Shown here: in pieces, positions 15,490 through 22,931 of the stretch
How the letters are laid out: each line of letters begins with the position of its first letter
Numbering within the stretch: the first letter of the stretch is position 1
Source: Bacillota bacterium
Lineage (GTDB): Bacteria; Bacillota; Clostridia; Acetivibrionales; DTU013
DNA length: 23,113 bases
Direction of reading: 5' to 3'
Assembly: GCA_023411645.1 (NCBI GenBank)
Contig: JAEYON010000043.1
Location: 1 to 23,113 of the forward strand
Program-made: the position numbers and the translations under genes
Notes under the pieces: generated by a model
The model's database searches: none
What the model was told of the DNA's origin: nothing
The model's input: the letters and a program-made list of their open reading frames with translations, nothing else

Positions 15490-17019
15490 ATGAAGGTAAC
15501 AATAAAATTTGGAAATGTAAAATATGCTTATGAGGGTGACTTGTCTAACCTTTACAATGATTATGACATGATGAAGGGTTTGTACTCTAAATATAACGCA
15601 GATTTCTTAAAAATGCTTTATAAGAATGCTCCGACCAACATAATAAGCTATTATGATTACTTGAAGAAATTTGATGGATTTGCATGGATGAAAAAAACGG
15701 TCAATGCTTATAGACCGGATGATCCCGACAGCTTGCCCGCAAATGGTCATGATATATATAATTACGTAGCCCGATATAGGTTGGCAAATTTTCAAATTCA
15801 AGCCGTCATGAAGCTGGATGGGCACATAGACTTCACTAAACTCAAGCGCGCAGTCAGGCTCTCCATTGATGCACAGCCTGTTTTCGGGTGCCGGTTTGTA
15901 GAAAATGAGCCTCCTTTCTGGAAGAGGCTGAAGCATATTGATACCGTTGAGTTTTGTGATATGATTGAGACTGAAAATCAAGATGCTGAAGTTCAGGTTT
16001 TTTTGGATAGCCCCTTGGACATGGATCATGATCCGATGGTAAAGGTAAGGCTGATAAGATCAGGACAATATGACACCTTATGTGTGAAGACCAACCATGC
16101 CTGCTGTGATGGAGGCGGTACAAAGGAATATATACAGCTTCTTGCGGAAATCTATTCAATTATTGAGCATGACTATGGTACTTTTACAGCAAGGCCCGTT
16201 AAGCGCAGCAGGAAGGATCAGGATAGGTTATTTAGCATGCTTGGTATTAGTGATCCTGAGAAGGAATGGATTCCAGGATCAGAAATTACGAGAGCAACCT
16301 GGCCATTCCCATGGTCACAGGTACAATCGGACAGAACTCATATATCAGTCTGCACCCTTGCTGACGGTCTGCTTGATGAGATGACAGATTATTCAAAAGC
16401 TATGAATGCCACGATCAACGACCTGATTTTAACAGCCTATTACAGGGCTATGTCAAAAACGGGGCAGCCTGTGTATGACCAGACCATGGAAATTCCGTTG
16501 ACCATTGATTTGAGGCGTTATCTCCCCGATCATAAAACAGAAGTGATCCGAAACTTTTCCGGATCGGAATTCACAAAGTTGAATCTCATTCCTGATGAAT
16601 CCTTTGCTGATACATTGATCAGAGTCATTCCGATGATGGATTGGATAAAGAGCAACAAGCCCGGACTGCAAAGTGCTATAGGTCTGGAACGTATTGAAAA
16701 GATGCCCTTTAGCGAAACCCTTGCATATTACAGGATGGTGTCACAATGGCCATATACCTGCGGTGATAAATGTGCCCCAGTGTTATCGAATCTGGGCTAT
16801 ATAACGAACTCTCCTCTGAGATTTGGAGATAGCACCGTCACAGAAGCATATATTGTGCCTCCCGTCGTCAGGGCACCCGGTTTCCTTCTGATGGTCAGCT
16901 CATATAACGGTATAATGACATTGGCGGCAGGCATATATGAGGCATCAATTCCTCAAGAAACCGTTCATACACTCCTTAATAATATAAAAAACGAGCTCAT
17001 TGAAGGATGCCGGTTATGA
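15490..17019 (+). CDS. Stand-alone condensation-fold acyltransferase, copy 1 (with N-terminal extension)
   Basis: Member of the CoA-dependent acyltransferase/NRPS condensation superfamily, expected to transfer an acyl group from a thioester (probably ACP) to an alcohol or amine. In the 509-residue protein the HHxxxDG signature appears as NHACCDGGG, keeping the catalytic His (H203) and Asp (D207) but replacing the first His by Asn. Later landmarks are NATINDLILTAYYRAM, the IDLRRYLPD strand and the C-terminal FLLMVSSYNGIMTL strand. Residues 1 to about 78 are an extension absent from the paralogue at 20177; I do not recognise it. TTGAGGTG precedes the ATG. No adenylation or carrier domain is fused, so it works as a discrete enzyme. 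Alcohol acetyltransferase or PapA-like activity are alternatives. Confidence 0.78.
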   Translation: MKVTIKFGNVKYAYEGDLSNLYNDYDMMKGLYSKYNADFLKMLYKNAPTNIISYYDYLKKFDGFAWMKKTVNAYRPDDPDSLPANGHDIYNYVARYRLANFQIQAVMKLDGHIDFTKLKRAVRLSIDAQPVFGCRFVENEPPFWKRLKHIDTVEFCDMIETENQDAEVQVFLDSPLDMDHDPMVKVRLIRSGQYDTLCVKTNHACCDGGGTKEYIQLLAEIYSIIEHDYGTFTARPVKRSRKDQDRLFSMLGISDPEKEWIPGSEITRATWPFPWSQVQSDRTHISVCTLADGLLDEMTDYSKAMNATINDLILTAYYRAMSKTGQPVYDQTMEIPLTIDLRRYLPDHKTEVIRNFSGSEFTKLNLIPDESFADTLIRVIPMMDWIKSNKPGLQSAIGLERIEKMPFSETLAYYRMVSQWPYTCGDKCAPVLSNLGYITNSPLRFGDSTVTEAYIVPPVVRAPGFLLMVSSYNGIMTLAAGIYEASIPQETVHTLLNNIKNELIEGCRL

Positions 17020-17031
17020 TACCATAATAAA

Positions 17032-17049
17032 AGGGGACGGAAGTCCCCT
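17032..17049 (-). terminator. Intrinsic terminator of the ACP-ketosynthase-reductase operon
   Basis: Perfect 7-bp GC-rich stem (AGGGGAC/GTCCCCT) with a 4-nt loop. Read on the minus strand it is followed by TTTATTATGG, a U-rich tract, 25 bp after the reductase stop. On the plus strand the downstream sequence is less U-rich, but it may also serve the convergent acyltransferase gene. Confidence 0.75.
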
Positions 17050-17073
17050 CCTATAACTTTCCTTAATTCTCGC

Positions 17074-17835
17074 TTAATGCGCCAGATATCCACCATCCAC
17101 AATCATAGATGTTCCTGTTATGAATCTTGACGCATCGCTTAACAAAAAGGCTGTGGCATAAGCAACGTCTTCAGGTTTTCCAAGCCCTAAGACCTGTCTT
17201 TTTTTTAGCTCAGCTTCAAAATCTTTATTATTGACTATCTCCCTCAATCCGTCGTACATCTGAGTTTCTATCATCCCGGGAGCAACAGAATTGATCCTTA
17301 TTTTCTTTGGCGCAAGGTCAAGAGCCATTGATCTTACAGCGCTTTCCAGCGCCCCCTTACTTGCGCTGTAGGCTGTCAGACCTCTGGCCCCTACTCTGCT
17401 TGATATGGAAGATATGGCAACCACACTGCCGCCATTGTCATTATTTTTTCTTTTGGAGAATTGCTTTACAAGTTCTATAAATGATAAAAGGTTAACTGAC
17501 AAGATATTACTTAAGTCGCTCGATTTTAAGTATTGCAGAGGCATAGTAAGGGAAATTCCGGCCGAATGCACCAATCCATTCAGCTTCAGTCCATCACGGC
17601 ATATATTGTCCATCAACCCCTCGATCGCATTTAGATCGTTCAGATCCATCTCATAATAGCAATGGCTTCCTGGTTCCAGTTCGCTATATGTCTGCTTCAG
17701 CCTCTCACCATTCCTGGCAACCATGATCACATCTGCACCTAATTTAGTTAGAATAATAGCAATGCCTTTTCCAATGCCGGAGGAGGCGCCAGTTACTACA
17801 ATACTTTTTCCGCTCAGGTCCATTGGATTGATCAT
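17074..17835 (-). CDS. SDR-family 3-oxoacyl-ACP reductase (FabG-like)
   Basis: NAD(P)H-dependent short-chain dehydrogenase expected to reduce the beta-keto group made by the upstream ketosynthase. 253 residues: cofactor loop VTGASSGIG (14-22), NADP-favouring R41 after strand 2 (MVARN), N115 (SVN), catalytic S143, Y156 and K160 (YSASK), then INSVAPGMIETQM and a C-terminal GTSMIVDGGYLAH. I use the ATG at 17835, 7 bp after the ketosynthase stop, with AAGGAGG overlapping the end of that gene; an in-frame ATG at 17865 would overlap it by 23 bp. Last gene of the minus-strand trio, closed by the terminator at 17032-17049. Generic SDR chemistry is certain, the acyl-ACP substrate is from context. Confidence 0.87.
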   Translation of the reverse strand: MINPMDLSGKSIVVTGASSGIGKGIAIILTKLGADVIMVARNGERLKQTYSELEPGSHCYYEMDLNDLNAIEGLMDNICRDGLKLNGLVHSAGISLTMPLQYLKSSDLSNILSVNLLSFIELVKQFSKRKNNDNGGSVVAISSISSRVGARGLTAYSASKGALESAVRSMALDLAPKKIRINSVAPGMIETQMYDGLREIVNNKDFEAELKKRQVLGLGKPEDVAYATAFLLSDASRFITGTSMIVDGGYLAH

Positions 17836-17842
17836 AGCTTCC

Positions 17843-18889
17843 TTATCCTCCTTTGAAGTAGTCATTGGTGTAAATCATAGGAAGGCAGACTGATCTGTCC
17901 ATTTCCAGATATATTCCTCCCCAGGATAATCCTATACCAAAGCCGCACAGCAATAATTTTATCGGTTCGTTAGATTCCTCGCTGCCCAAAGCGTCAACCA
18001 ATGTCAGCGGGATGGACTCCCCGCTTGTGTTGCCATATCTGTCAATCGATACCGGCATTTTTTCCAACGGCAGATCCAGTTTTTTTGCCAAATGCTTAAG
18101 TATAAAGAGGTTAGCCTGGTGAAACACGCACATATCTACGCTATTTATGTCGATATTGAACCGGGACATGAAGCTTTTGAGCGTTCTGGGGACATCTGTG
18201 ATGGTGAAGGAAAAAACTGATGACCCGTTCATAGCCAGCTCGTAATCAGAGGCCGCAGTATTTGTCCTGCTCCTGCTCCTCGCGTGGCCGGCAGGAACCA
18301 TAATATGTTTGAAGCCGCTTCCCTTGGTTTTCAGGAAGTATTTTATTTCCTTACCCTCTGATTTTTCCAATGCTGTCGCTGTTCCGCCGTCACCAAATAT
18401 CATTGCTGTGGCGCTGTCATTCTGATTGATCCCGAAGTTACTGGTGTCACCCACCAAAAGAAGGACTCTGTTTAGATCCTGAGTAGAAATCATTGATGCC
18501 GCCAGCCATATTCCGTATACATACGCTGAGCACCCAAGGTTGACATCAAATGCAATACAATCCTCACTCAATCCAAGTCTGTGCTGCAGGACACAAGCAG
18601 TTGCCGGCACTGCATAGTCCGGCGTTTGTGTGATGAGAATCAGCGCATCAATGGTTGACGGCTCCCATTTTAGTTTTTCCAGCAGTCTGGTCGTTGCAAC
18701 ATAGCACAAATCTGAGGTGCATTGCTCATCTAATGCGACATACCTTGTTTTAACACCTGTCATATTAATAAATTTTCGTACCGCTTCTTCTCCGAATACT
18801 TTATTGTATTCTTCATTGCGGACAATGTGATCAGGCACGGCACAAGCTATGCCCTTGATCTCCACATTCTTCAATATTCCCGTTGCCAA
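17843..18889 (-). CDS. 3-oxoacyl-ACP synthase III (KAS III/FabH-like ketosynthase)
   Basis: Condenses an acyl-CoA starter with malonyl-ACP. The 348-residue protein has the complete FabH-type triad: C120 in FDVNLGCSAYVYG, H257 in CVFHQAN, N287 in YGNTSGESIP. It also has LITQTPDYAVPATA and a C-terminal LLCGFGIGLSWG. The start is TTG 18889, with GAGGTG 8 nt upstream overlapping the ACP stop region; no ATG fits. It lies 11 bp after the ACP gene and 7 bp before the reductase, forming a tight operon. It is unlikely to be the housekeeping FabH, since no fabD, fabF, fabG or plsX set surrounds it. The starter unit cannot be predicted from this reading. Confidence 0.9.
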   Translation of the reverse strand: MATGILKNVEIKGIACAVPDHIVRNEEYNKVFGEEAVRKFINMTGVKTRYVALDEQCTSDLCYVATTRLLEKLKWEPSTIDALILITQTPDYAVPATACVLQHRLGLSEDCIAFDVNLGCSAYVYGIWLAASMISTQDLNRVLLLVGDTSNFGINQNDSATAMIFGDGGTATALEKSEGKEIKYFLKTKGSGFKHIMVPAGHARSRSRTNTAASDYELAMNGSSVFSFTITDVPRTLKSFMSRFNIDINSVDMCVFHQANLFILKHLAKKLDLPLEKMPVSIDRYGNTSGESIPLTLVDALGSEESNEPIKLLLCGFGIGLSWGGIYLEMDRSVCLPMIYTNDYFKGG

Positions 18890-18900
18890 CGAACTTCACC

Positions 18901-19119
18901 TCATTCCATTTTGTCAGTAATGTCTTTTACCGTTTTAAATCCTTTGACCTCCTCCGACGAAACTGTTTTGTCAAAGTGGTTGTCAAACATAGCTATTATG
19001 GTTATTGCAGCTATTGAGTCCCACTCACTGAGCTCATCCAACACAGTCTCCTCGCTAAGAATATCCTGGTCAATGTCCAATAGTTCCTGAAGAATATTAA
19101 GCTTTTCTTGAATTGTCAT
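18901..19119 (-). CDS. Discrete acyl carrier protein
   Basis: 72-residue acidic helical protein with the 4'-phosphopantetheine attachment motif EWDSIAAI (S35 from the chosen start). The usual DSL is DSI here, as in many specialised ACPs. The ATG at 19119 has AAAGGAG with 8-9 nt spacing; the in-frame TTG two codons upstream is too close to that site. First gene of the ACP-ketosynthase-reductase operon. It should carry malonyl and beta-hydroxyacyl intermediates for the neighbouring condensation-fold acyltransferases. Confidence 0.88.
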   Translation of the reverse strand: MTIQEKLNILQELLDIDQDILSEETVLDELSEWDSIAAITIIAMFDNHFDKTVSSEEVKGFKTVKDITDKME

Positions 19120-19278
19120 GGCCAACTCTCCTTTAAACAGTTGTATACTTTACATAATTACAATATGCCTCCCCTTAAAAATGTGTGAAATGTTAGAGAA
19201 CAACATCTTTCGAGGTTCCATATTATTATATAGGCAATACATTTTGTAAATATATTACTATAGGAAATGGGTGGTTTT
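19120..19278. promoter_or_regulatory. Divergent intergenic region driving the ACP operon and kinase copy 2
   Basis: 159 bp, very AT-rich, between two divergent start codons, so it must hold promoters for both directions. Several TATATT/TATAAT-like hexamers occur between 19220 and 19260 but none pairs with a good -35 at standard spacing, so I do not name individual sites. Confidence 0.4.
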
Positions 19279-20085
19279 ATGGAAATCGGGGCATTAATAG
19301 GTAAAGGAAGGACAGCAAATGTATATGAGTGGGAAAAGAACAAAGTGTTAAAGCTTTTCTTAAAAAAATATAGTATCGACAGGGTCATGTACGAGGCGCA
19401 GATCGGAAGAGCAGTTCATAGGGCAGACGCACCGGCGCCGGCCGTATACGACATTATTGATGTGGACGGCAGCTTTGGTATCCAGTTCCAGCGAATATTC
19501 GGCAGTTCAATGGCAGATCATATCAGAGCCGAGCCCTGGAAAACTTTCTATTTTGCGCAGCAGTTGGCAGGATTGCATTACAAGATACACCAATGCTCAT
19601 CAGACGAGTTGCCCGCACAGAATGAAAGGCTCTCCTTTGTCATTGAAAGGTCTTCAGGAAGACTAGGTGAAAAGACAAAAAGGATACTGGAATATATGGA
19701 CCGCCTGCCTACCGGAACAAGTATTTGCCATGGTGATCTCCACTTTAATAATGTAATCATTTCAGATAAGGGATTGGTGGCTGTTGACTGGAACAGCGCA
19801 TATAAAGGGAATCCCATGGGAGATGTCGCAAGGACCTTTCTGATGATGAACTCACCGTTGACACAGCCGGGCACACCCAAAATTTTAACAAAGATGTCCC
19901 GTTTTTTTAAGAGGTTAGTCTCATGGATTTATTTAGCCGAATATATGAAATTGGCAAATATCAAATTTGACAAAATTGATGAGTGGATACTTCCTATTGC
20001 AGCTGCCAAGCTTAAGGACAGAGCGCCCGGAGATGATAAGTGGCTGATTGGCATCATTAATAAGCGATTAAGTAGGTTAACATAA
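19279..20085 (+). CDS. APH-fold small-molecule phosphotransferase, copy 2
   Basis: 268-residue paralogue of the kinase at 14537; the two align without gaps over about the first 190 residues. All catalytic positions are at identical numbers: ALIGKGRTANVYEW, K25 in VLKLF, E39, CHGDLHFNN (D153), VDW (D170). A 23-nt stretch is identical in DNA (15086-15108 and 19828-19850). The start at ATG 19279 is preferred over ATG 19267 because it aligns with the paralogue and has TGGGTGG upstream. Divergent from the ACP operon and followed 91 bp later by its own acyltransferase partner. Both copies look active, so they may have different acceptors. Confidence 0.82.
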   Translation: MEIGALIGKGRTANVYEWEKNKVLKLFLKKYSIDRVMYEAQIGRAVHRADAPAPAVYDIIDVDGSFGIQFQRIFGSSMADHIRAEPWKTFYFAQQLAGLHYKIHQCSSDELPAQNERLSFVIERSSGRLGEKTKRILEYMDRLPTGTSICHGDLHFNNVIISDKGLVAVDWNSAYKGNPMGDVARTFLMMNSPLTQPGTPKILTKMSRFFKRLVSWIYLAEYMKLANIKFDKIDEWILPIAAAKLKDRAPGDDKWLIGIINKRLSRLT

Positions 20086-20116
20086 TTCAATTATTGTAAC
20101 ATTAGCATCCACAGAT

Positions 20117-20126
20117 CCATAATATA
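20117..20126 (+). promoter_or_regulatory. Conserved promoter-like decamer before acyltransferase copy 2
   Basis: CCATAATATA, identical to the decamer holding the -10 region upstream of copy 1 (15437-15446), at a similar distance from the start (51 versus 44 nt). Conservation between the duplicates suggests a retained promoter. Confidence 0.35.
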
Positions 20127-20176
20127 GGATTACAAGGCATACTGAAATAAAATCTATTTATGATGGAGAGAGCTGT

Positions 20177-21511
20177 ATGGAACAAAACCCCAACAACATC
20201 TTACCTGCCTCCGGCCATGATATCTGCAACTATTTTGCACGCCATGGGATGGCAAACTTCCAAATACAAATCGTATTAAAGTTTGAAAGCAGAATAGACT
20301 TTGACAAGTTGCTAAGAGCAGCCAAATTATCTGTTGAAGAAGAACCTGTTTTAGGCTGTCGGTTTATTGAAGGTGATCCTCCCTATTGGAAACGCATAAA
20401 GGACTTTGCTGAAGAAAGGCTTTGCTCTATTGAAGAGACGGACAATCCGGAAAGAGCAGTTAAGCATTTTTCCGGAAGCCCTCTTGACATGGATAAGGAC
20501 CTGAATGTAAAGGTAAAGCTGATACGAGCAGAAGGTTATGATACTATATGCATTAAAATCAACCATGCCTGCTGTGATGGCGCCGGTGCAAAGGAGTATA
20601 TTCAGCTTCTTTCGAAAATTTATTCTTTCATTGACCGGGAAAATGACTCTTACATTCCCAACCCCAGAATCGGGGGTAGAAAAGATCAGGATAAGTTATT
20701 TGATGCACTTGGCATAAAGCATTCAGCCTCAGGATGGAATCCACTAACGGATGCGCCAAGGACTGTATGGAGGTTTCCCTGGAAGCATGGCAGCAGACTG
20801 AATAATACACGTTTCAAGATCTGCAGAATTCCTAAGGAGCAGCTTGATATCCTCTTGGAATACAGCAAATCAAAAGGGGCAACGGTAAATGACCTGATTC
20901 TAACTGCATTATACAGATCAATGTTTGAGTTCTCCAAGCCGCCATATGGCGTTCCAATGGACATTTCTACAACAATTGATTTGCGCCGGTATATTCCTGA
21001 TCAAAAGGCTGAAGCAATCAGAAATTTTTCAGGAGGGTTCAGAACAGGTATAGCCAGGAAAGTAGATGAGTCTTTTGAAGGCACCTTATTCAGAGTGGTG
21101 CATGCCACGAAAAAAATTAAAGAAGGGCTGCCCGGATTACAGAACGCCAAGGGTGGCGAATTTGTTGAGACATTAAACTTCCCAATGATCAATGCGTTTT
21201 TTAAGATCTTGTCACAGGATTCCGTTTTTATGTCACAGATACCATTTTCGATAAGTAACATGTACTGCGGTCTGGCTCTGTCTAACCTGGCTTATCTATC
21301 CAGACCACTATTGAAGTTCGGCGAGAATGTTGTTACTGATGCTTACGTTCTTCCTCCTGTTGTAAGGGCGCCCGGTCTTCTGATTCTTGCATGCACTTAT
21401 AATGGCACACTTATACTATCATTTGGTTACTACAAGGGATCACTCCGCCAAAAGGACGCAGAAAGACTCCTCAATAAAATAAAGAAGGAATTGATGGGTG
21501 TTTCAATATGA
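20177..21511 (+). CDS. Stand-alone condensation-fold acyltransferase, copy 2
   Basis: 444-residue paralogue of the protein at 15490, without its N-terminal extension: alignment begins at SGHDICNYFARHGMANFQIQ here and NGHDIYNYVARYRLANFQIQ there. It has the same modified signature NHACCDGAG (H130, D134), then GATVNDLILTALYRSM, TTIDLRRYIPD and LSNLAYLSRP. GGAGAG precedes the ATG. Its stop overlaps the thioesterase start by 4 bp (ATGA), implying translational coupling. It should transfer an acyl group from ACP or CoA to an unknown acceptor; the paralogues may act in sequence or on different acceptors. Confidence 0.78.
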   Translation: MEQNPNNILPASGHDICNYFARHGMANFQIQIVLKFESRIDFDKLLRAAKLSVEEEPVLGCRFIEGDPPYWKRIKDFAEERLCSIEETDNPERAVKHFSGSPLDMDKDLNVKVKLIRAEGYDTICIKINHACCDGAGAKEYIQLLSKIYSFIDRENDSYIPNPRIGGRKDQDKLFDALGIKHSASGWNPLTDAPRTVWRFPWKHGSRLNNTRFKICRIPKEQLDILLEYSKSKGATVNDLILTALYRSMFEFSKPPYGVPMDISTTIDLRRYIPDQKAEAIRNFSGGFRTGIARKVDESFEGTLFRVVHATKKIKEGLPGLQNAKGGEFVETLNFPMINAFFKILSQDSVFMSQIPFSISNMYCGLALSNLAYLSRPLLKFGENVVTDAYVLPPVVRAPGLLILACTYNGTLILSFGYYKGSLRQKDAERLLNKIKKELMGVSI

Positions 21512-21933
21512 CAACAAAAATTGAATCCACTGTTAAATATAGTGAAATTGATAGCATGGGTATCGTTCATCATACCAGGTACCCTAAATGGTTTGAAGCA
21601 GGCAGAAATGATTTTTTAAAAAATGCAGGTTTGCCGAGCGGTACATTGAATGCTCTGGGACTTTATCTTCCACTTACAGAAATGAACTGCAAATATAAAA
21701 GTCCCGCCAGATTCGGTGATGAAATTACTATCATCACAAGTCTGATACACGCATCCTGCGTTAAGTTAAAGTTTGGATACACTATCATCAACAAGTCAAG
21801 CGGAAAAATCCTGGCAACCGGAATAACCACCCACGCATGGACTAACAAAGCACTTAAGCCCTTCAATATTGAAAAAGCAGATCCCGAAATATATATTTGG
21901 ATAAAAAAACTTGAAGAAGCTCCCTCTCAGTAA
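21508..21933 (+). CDS. Hot-dog acyl-CoA/acyl-ACP thioesterase (4HBT, YbgC/FadM type)
   Basis: 141-residue single hot-dog domain that hydrolyses acyl thioesters. The catalytic segment YSEIDSMGIVHHTRYPKWFE shows the family aspartate (D15), the G-V/I-V-x-H loop and E30. The start codon overlaps the stop of acyltransferase copy 2 (ATGA), so the two are made together. In this context it could release the finished acyl chain from ACP or edit misprimed carrier protein. Convergent with the deacylase gene 17 bp away. Confidence 0.88.
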   Translation: MTTKIESTVKYSEIDSMGIVHHTRYPKWFEAGRNDFLKNAGLPSGTLNALGLYLPLTEMNCKYKSPARFGDEITIITSLIHASCVKLKFGYTIINKSSGKILATGITTHAWTNKALKPFNIEKADPEIYIWIKKLEEAPSQ

Positions 21934-21950
21934 CGCTGCTTTATTTCGGT

Positions 21951-22427
21951 CTACTCACCCTGCCAGGCTTTGCAGACATCAACCCAGGATTCTGCATTTG
22001 AGTACTTTATAAGCTCTTCTATTGTGAGTTCTATAGCGCTATTGCTGCTGCCGCATGCAGGGAAAACTGTGTCAAATCTTTTCAATGACACATCAAGATA
22101 AGTAACAATGCCATCGTTAATGCCAAAAGGGCATATACCCCCAACAGCATGTCCGATCAATGCAAGCGCTTCATCAGCACTGCACATTTTCGCTTTTGCA
22201 CCAAACTGAGATTTATATTTTGTATTGTCTATCTTGGCATCTCCTGCCGCGACGATCAGAATACATTGCTCCCCCAGCATCAGCGACAGCGTCTTTGCTA
22301 TTCTCTTCGGCTCGCAGTTAAGCGCCTGAGCCGCCAATTCAACAGTTGCGCTGGACTCGTCAAACTCAAGTATCCTGCTCTCCATTCCCCACTGACTGAA
22401 GTATTCTCTCACTTTTTCAATTGCCAT
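21951..22427 (-). CDS. YbaK/ProX-type aminoacyl-tRNA deacylase
   Basis: 158-residue trans-editing enzyme that hydrolyses mischarged aminoacyl-tRNA, typically Cys- or Ala-tRNA(Pro). Visible hallmarks are the conserved lysine in RIAKTL (K45), AGDAKIDNTKYKSQFGAK (about 62-79), and the GGICPFGI loop (about 96-103). I start at ATG 22427, where CAGGAGGATC is ideally placed; the open frame continues to 22610 but that stretch is low-quality sequence entering the repeat element. No visible link to the acyl cluster, whose thioesterase gene converges on it. Confidence 0.88.
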   Translation of the reverse strand: MAIEKVREYFSQWGMESRILEFDESSATVELAAQALNCEPKRIAKTLSLMLGEQCILIVAAGDAKIDNTKYKSQFGAKAKMCSADEALALIGHAVGGICPFGINDGIVTYLDVSLKRFDTVFPACGSSNSAIELTIEELIKYSNAESWVDVCKAWQGE

Positions 22428-22563
22428 TATGATCCTCCTGTGCTGCCACTTTTTCATTACTGTTTTCAACAAGTCATTATGCAATATGTTGTACGATTCG
22501 TCAACGGTAATCTGAATACCTTCATTTTTATTTTGAGCAAATGAGCTGTCTGAGCTGTCAGCT

Positions 22564-22761
22564 GTGCAAAATTTCCGGTTGTGTTCAGAATTAATCTGCT
22601 GACTGAGCAAAATTTTCGGTTGTGTTCAAATTTAAACTGTCAACTGTGCAAAATTTCCGGTTGTGTTCAGAATTTACGTATAATTTTGTCGTAATGATAA
22701 ACACAATCGAAATTTTTACTCACTTTTCAAAGAAAATTGAACACCTTCGAATTTTTTGCAC
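22564..22761. mobile_element. MITE-like element B: five copies of the same 24-bp motif (three direct, two inverted)
   Basis: Copies lie at 22564-22587, 22605-22628 and 22646-22669 on plus, and inverted at 22698-22721 and 22738-22761. Start-to-start distances are 41, 41, 52 and 40 bp, almost matching element A. The first and third copies are identical over 24 bp, and the spacers are also related (CTGTCAACT, CTGTCAGCT, CTGCTGACT), so the left half is a 41-bp tandem repeat. TTACG and CGTAA arms with an 11-nt loop sit at the centre (22674-22694). A degenerate partial unit may extend left to about 22535. Ends read TGTGCAAA and TTTGCACA. It lies upstream of the deacylase gene and contains no gene. 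Confidence 0.65.
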
Positions 22762-22931
22762 ATTTTTACTTACATTCTTGCTAAATACCATTACCCGGAC
22801 ATGGTTGTCACCGGACATTTAAAAAGATTGCCTCAGTTACCAGACAATCTTTATCCATTATTCATACGTTTGCCCTGTAACGCCCTCCATATATTGGAGT
22901 GCCATGTTTTGCAGTTATATTAAAGATTCTC
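22762..22931. other. Intergenic sequence between element B and the edge gene
   Basis: No ORF with a plausible start. It contains CCGGACA twice 16 bp apart (22795-22801, 22811-22817) and the hairpin listed at 22823-22852. Confidence 0.5.
22823..22852 (-). terminator. Possible weak terminator of the edge gene
   Basis: Perfect 8-bp arms AAAGATTG and CAATCTTT with a 14-nt loop, 80 bp past the stop of the minus-strand gene at the edge. On the minus strand the right arm runs into TTTTT. The stem is AT-rich, so efficiency would be low. Confidence 0.35.

Noticed and set aside
17836..17865. Earlier ATG (17865) of the reductase
   Set aside because: It would overlap the ketosynthase gene by 23 bp and place the AAGGAGG inside the coding region; the protein fold begins after the later Met.
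22149..22544. 131-codon plus-strand ORF opposite the deacylase
   Set aside because: Antisense to a conserved gene, no ribosome binding site, composition typical of a complementary-strand shadow.
22428..22610. N-terminal extension of the deacylase to 22610
   Set aside because: The extra 61 codons run into the repeat element, lack family similarity, and a textbook ribosome binding site serves ATG 22427.
22523..22768. CATTTTTA on both sides of element B as a target-site duplication
   Set aside because: The right copy overlaps the CA of the terminal repeat and the sequence is low-complexity AT, so chance is likely; element A shows none.
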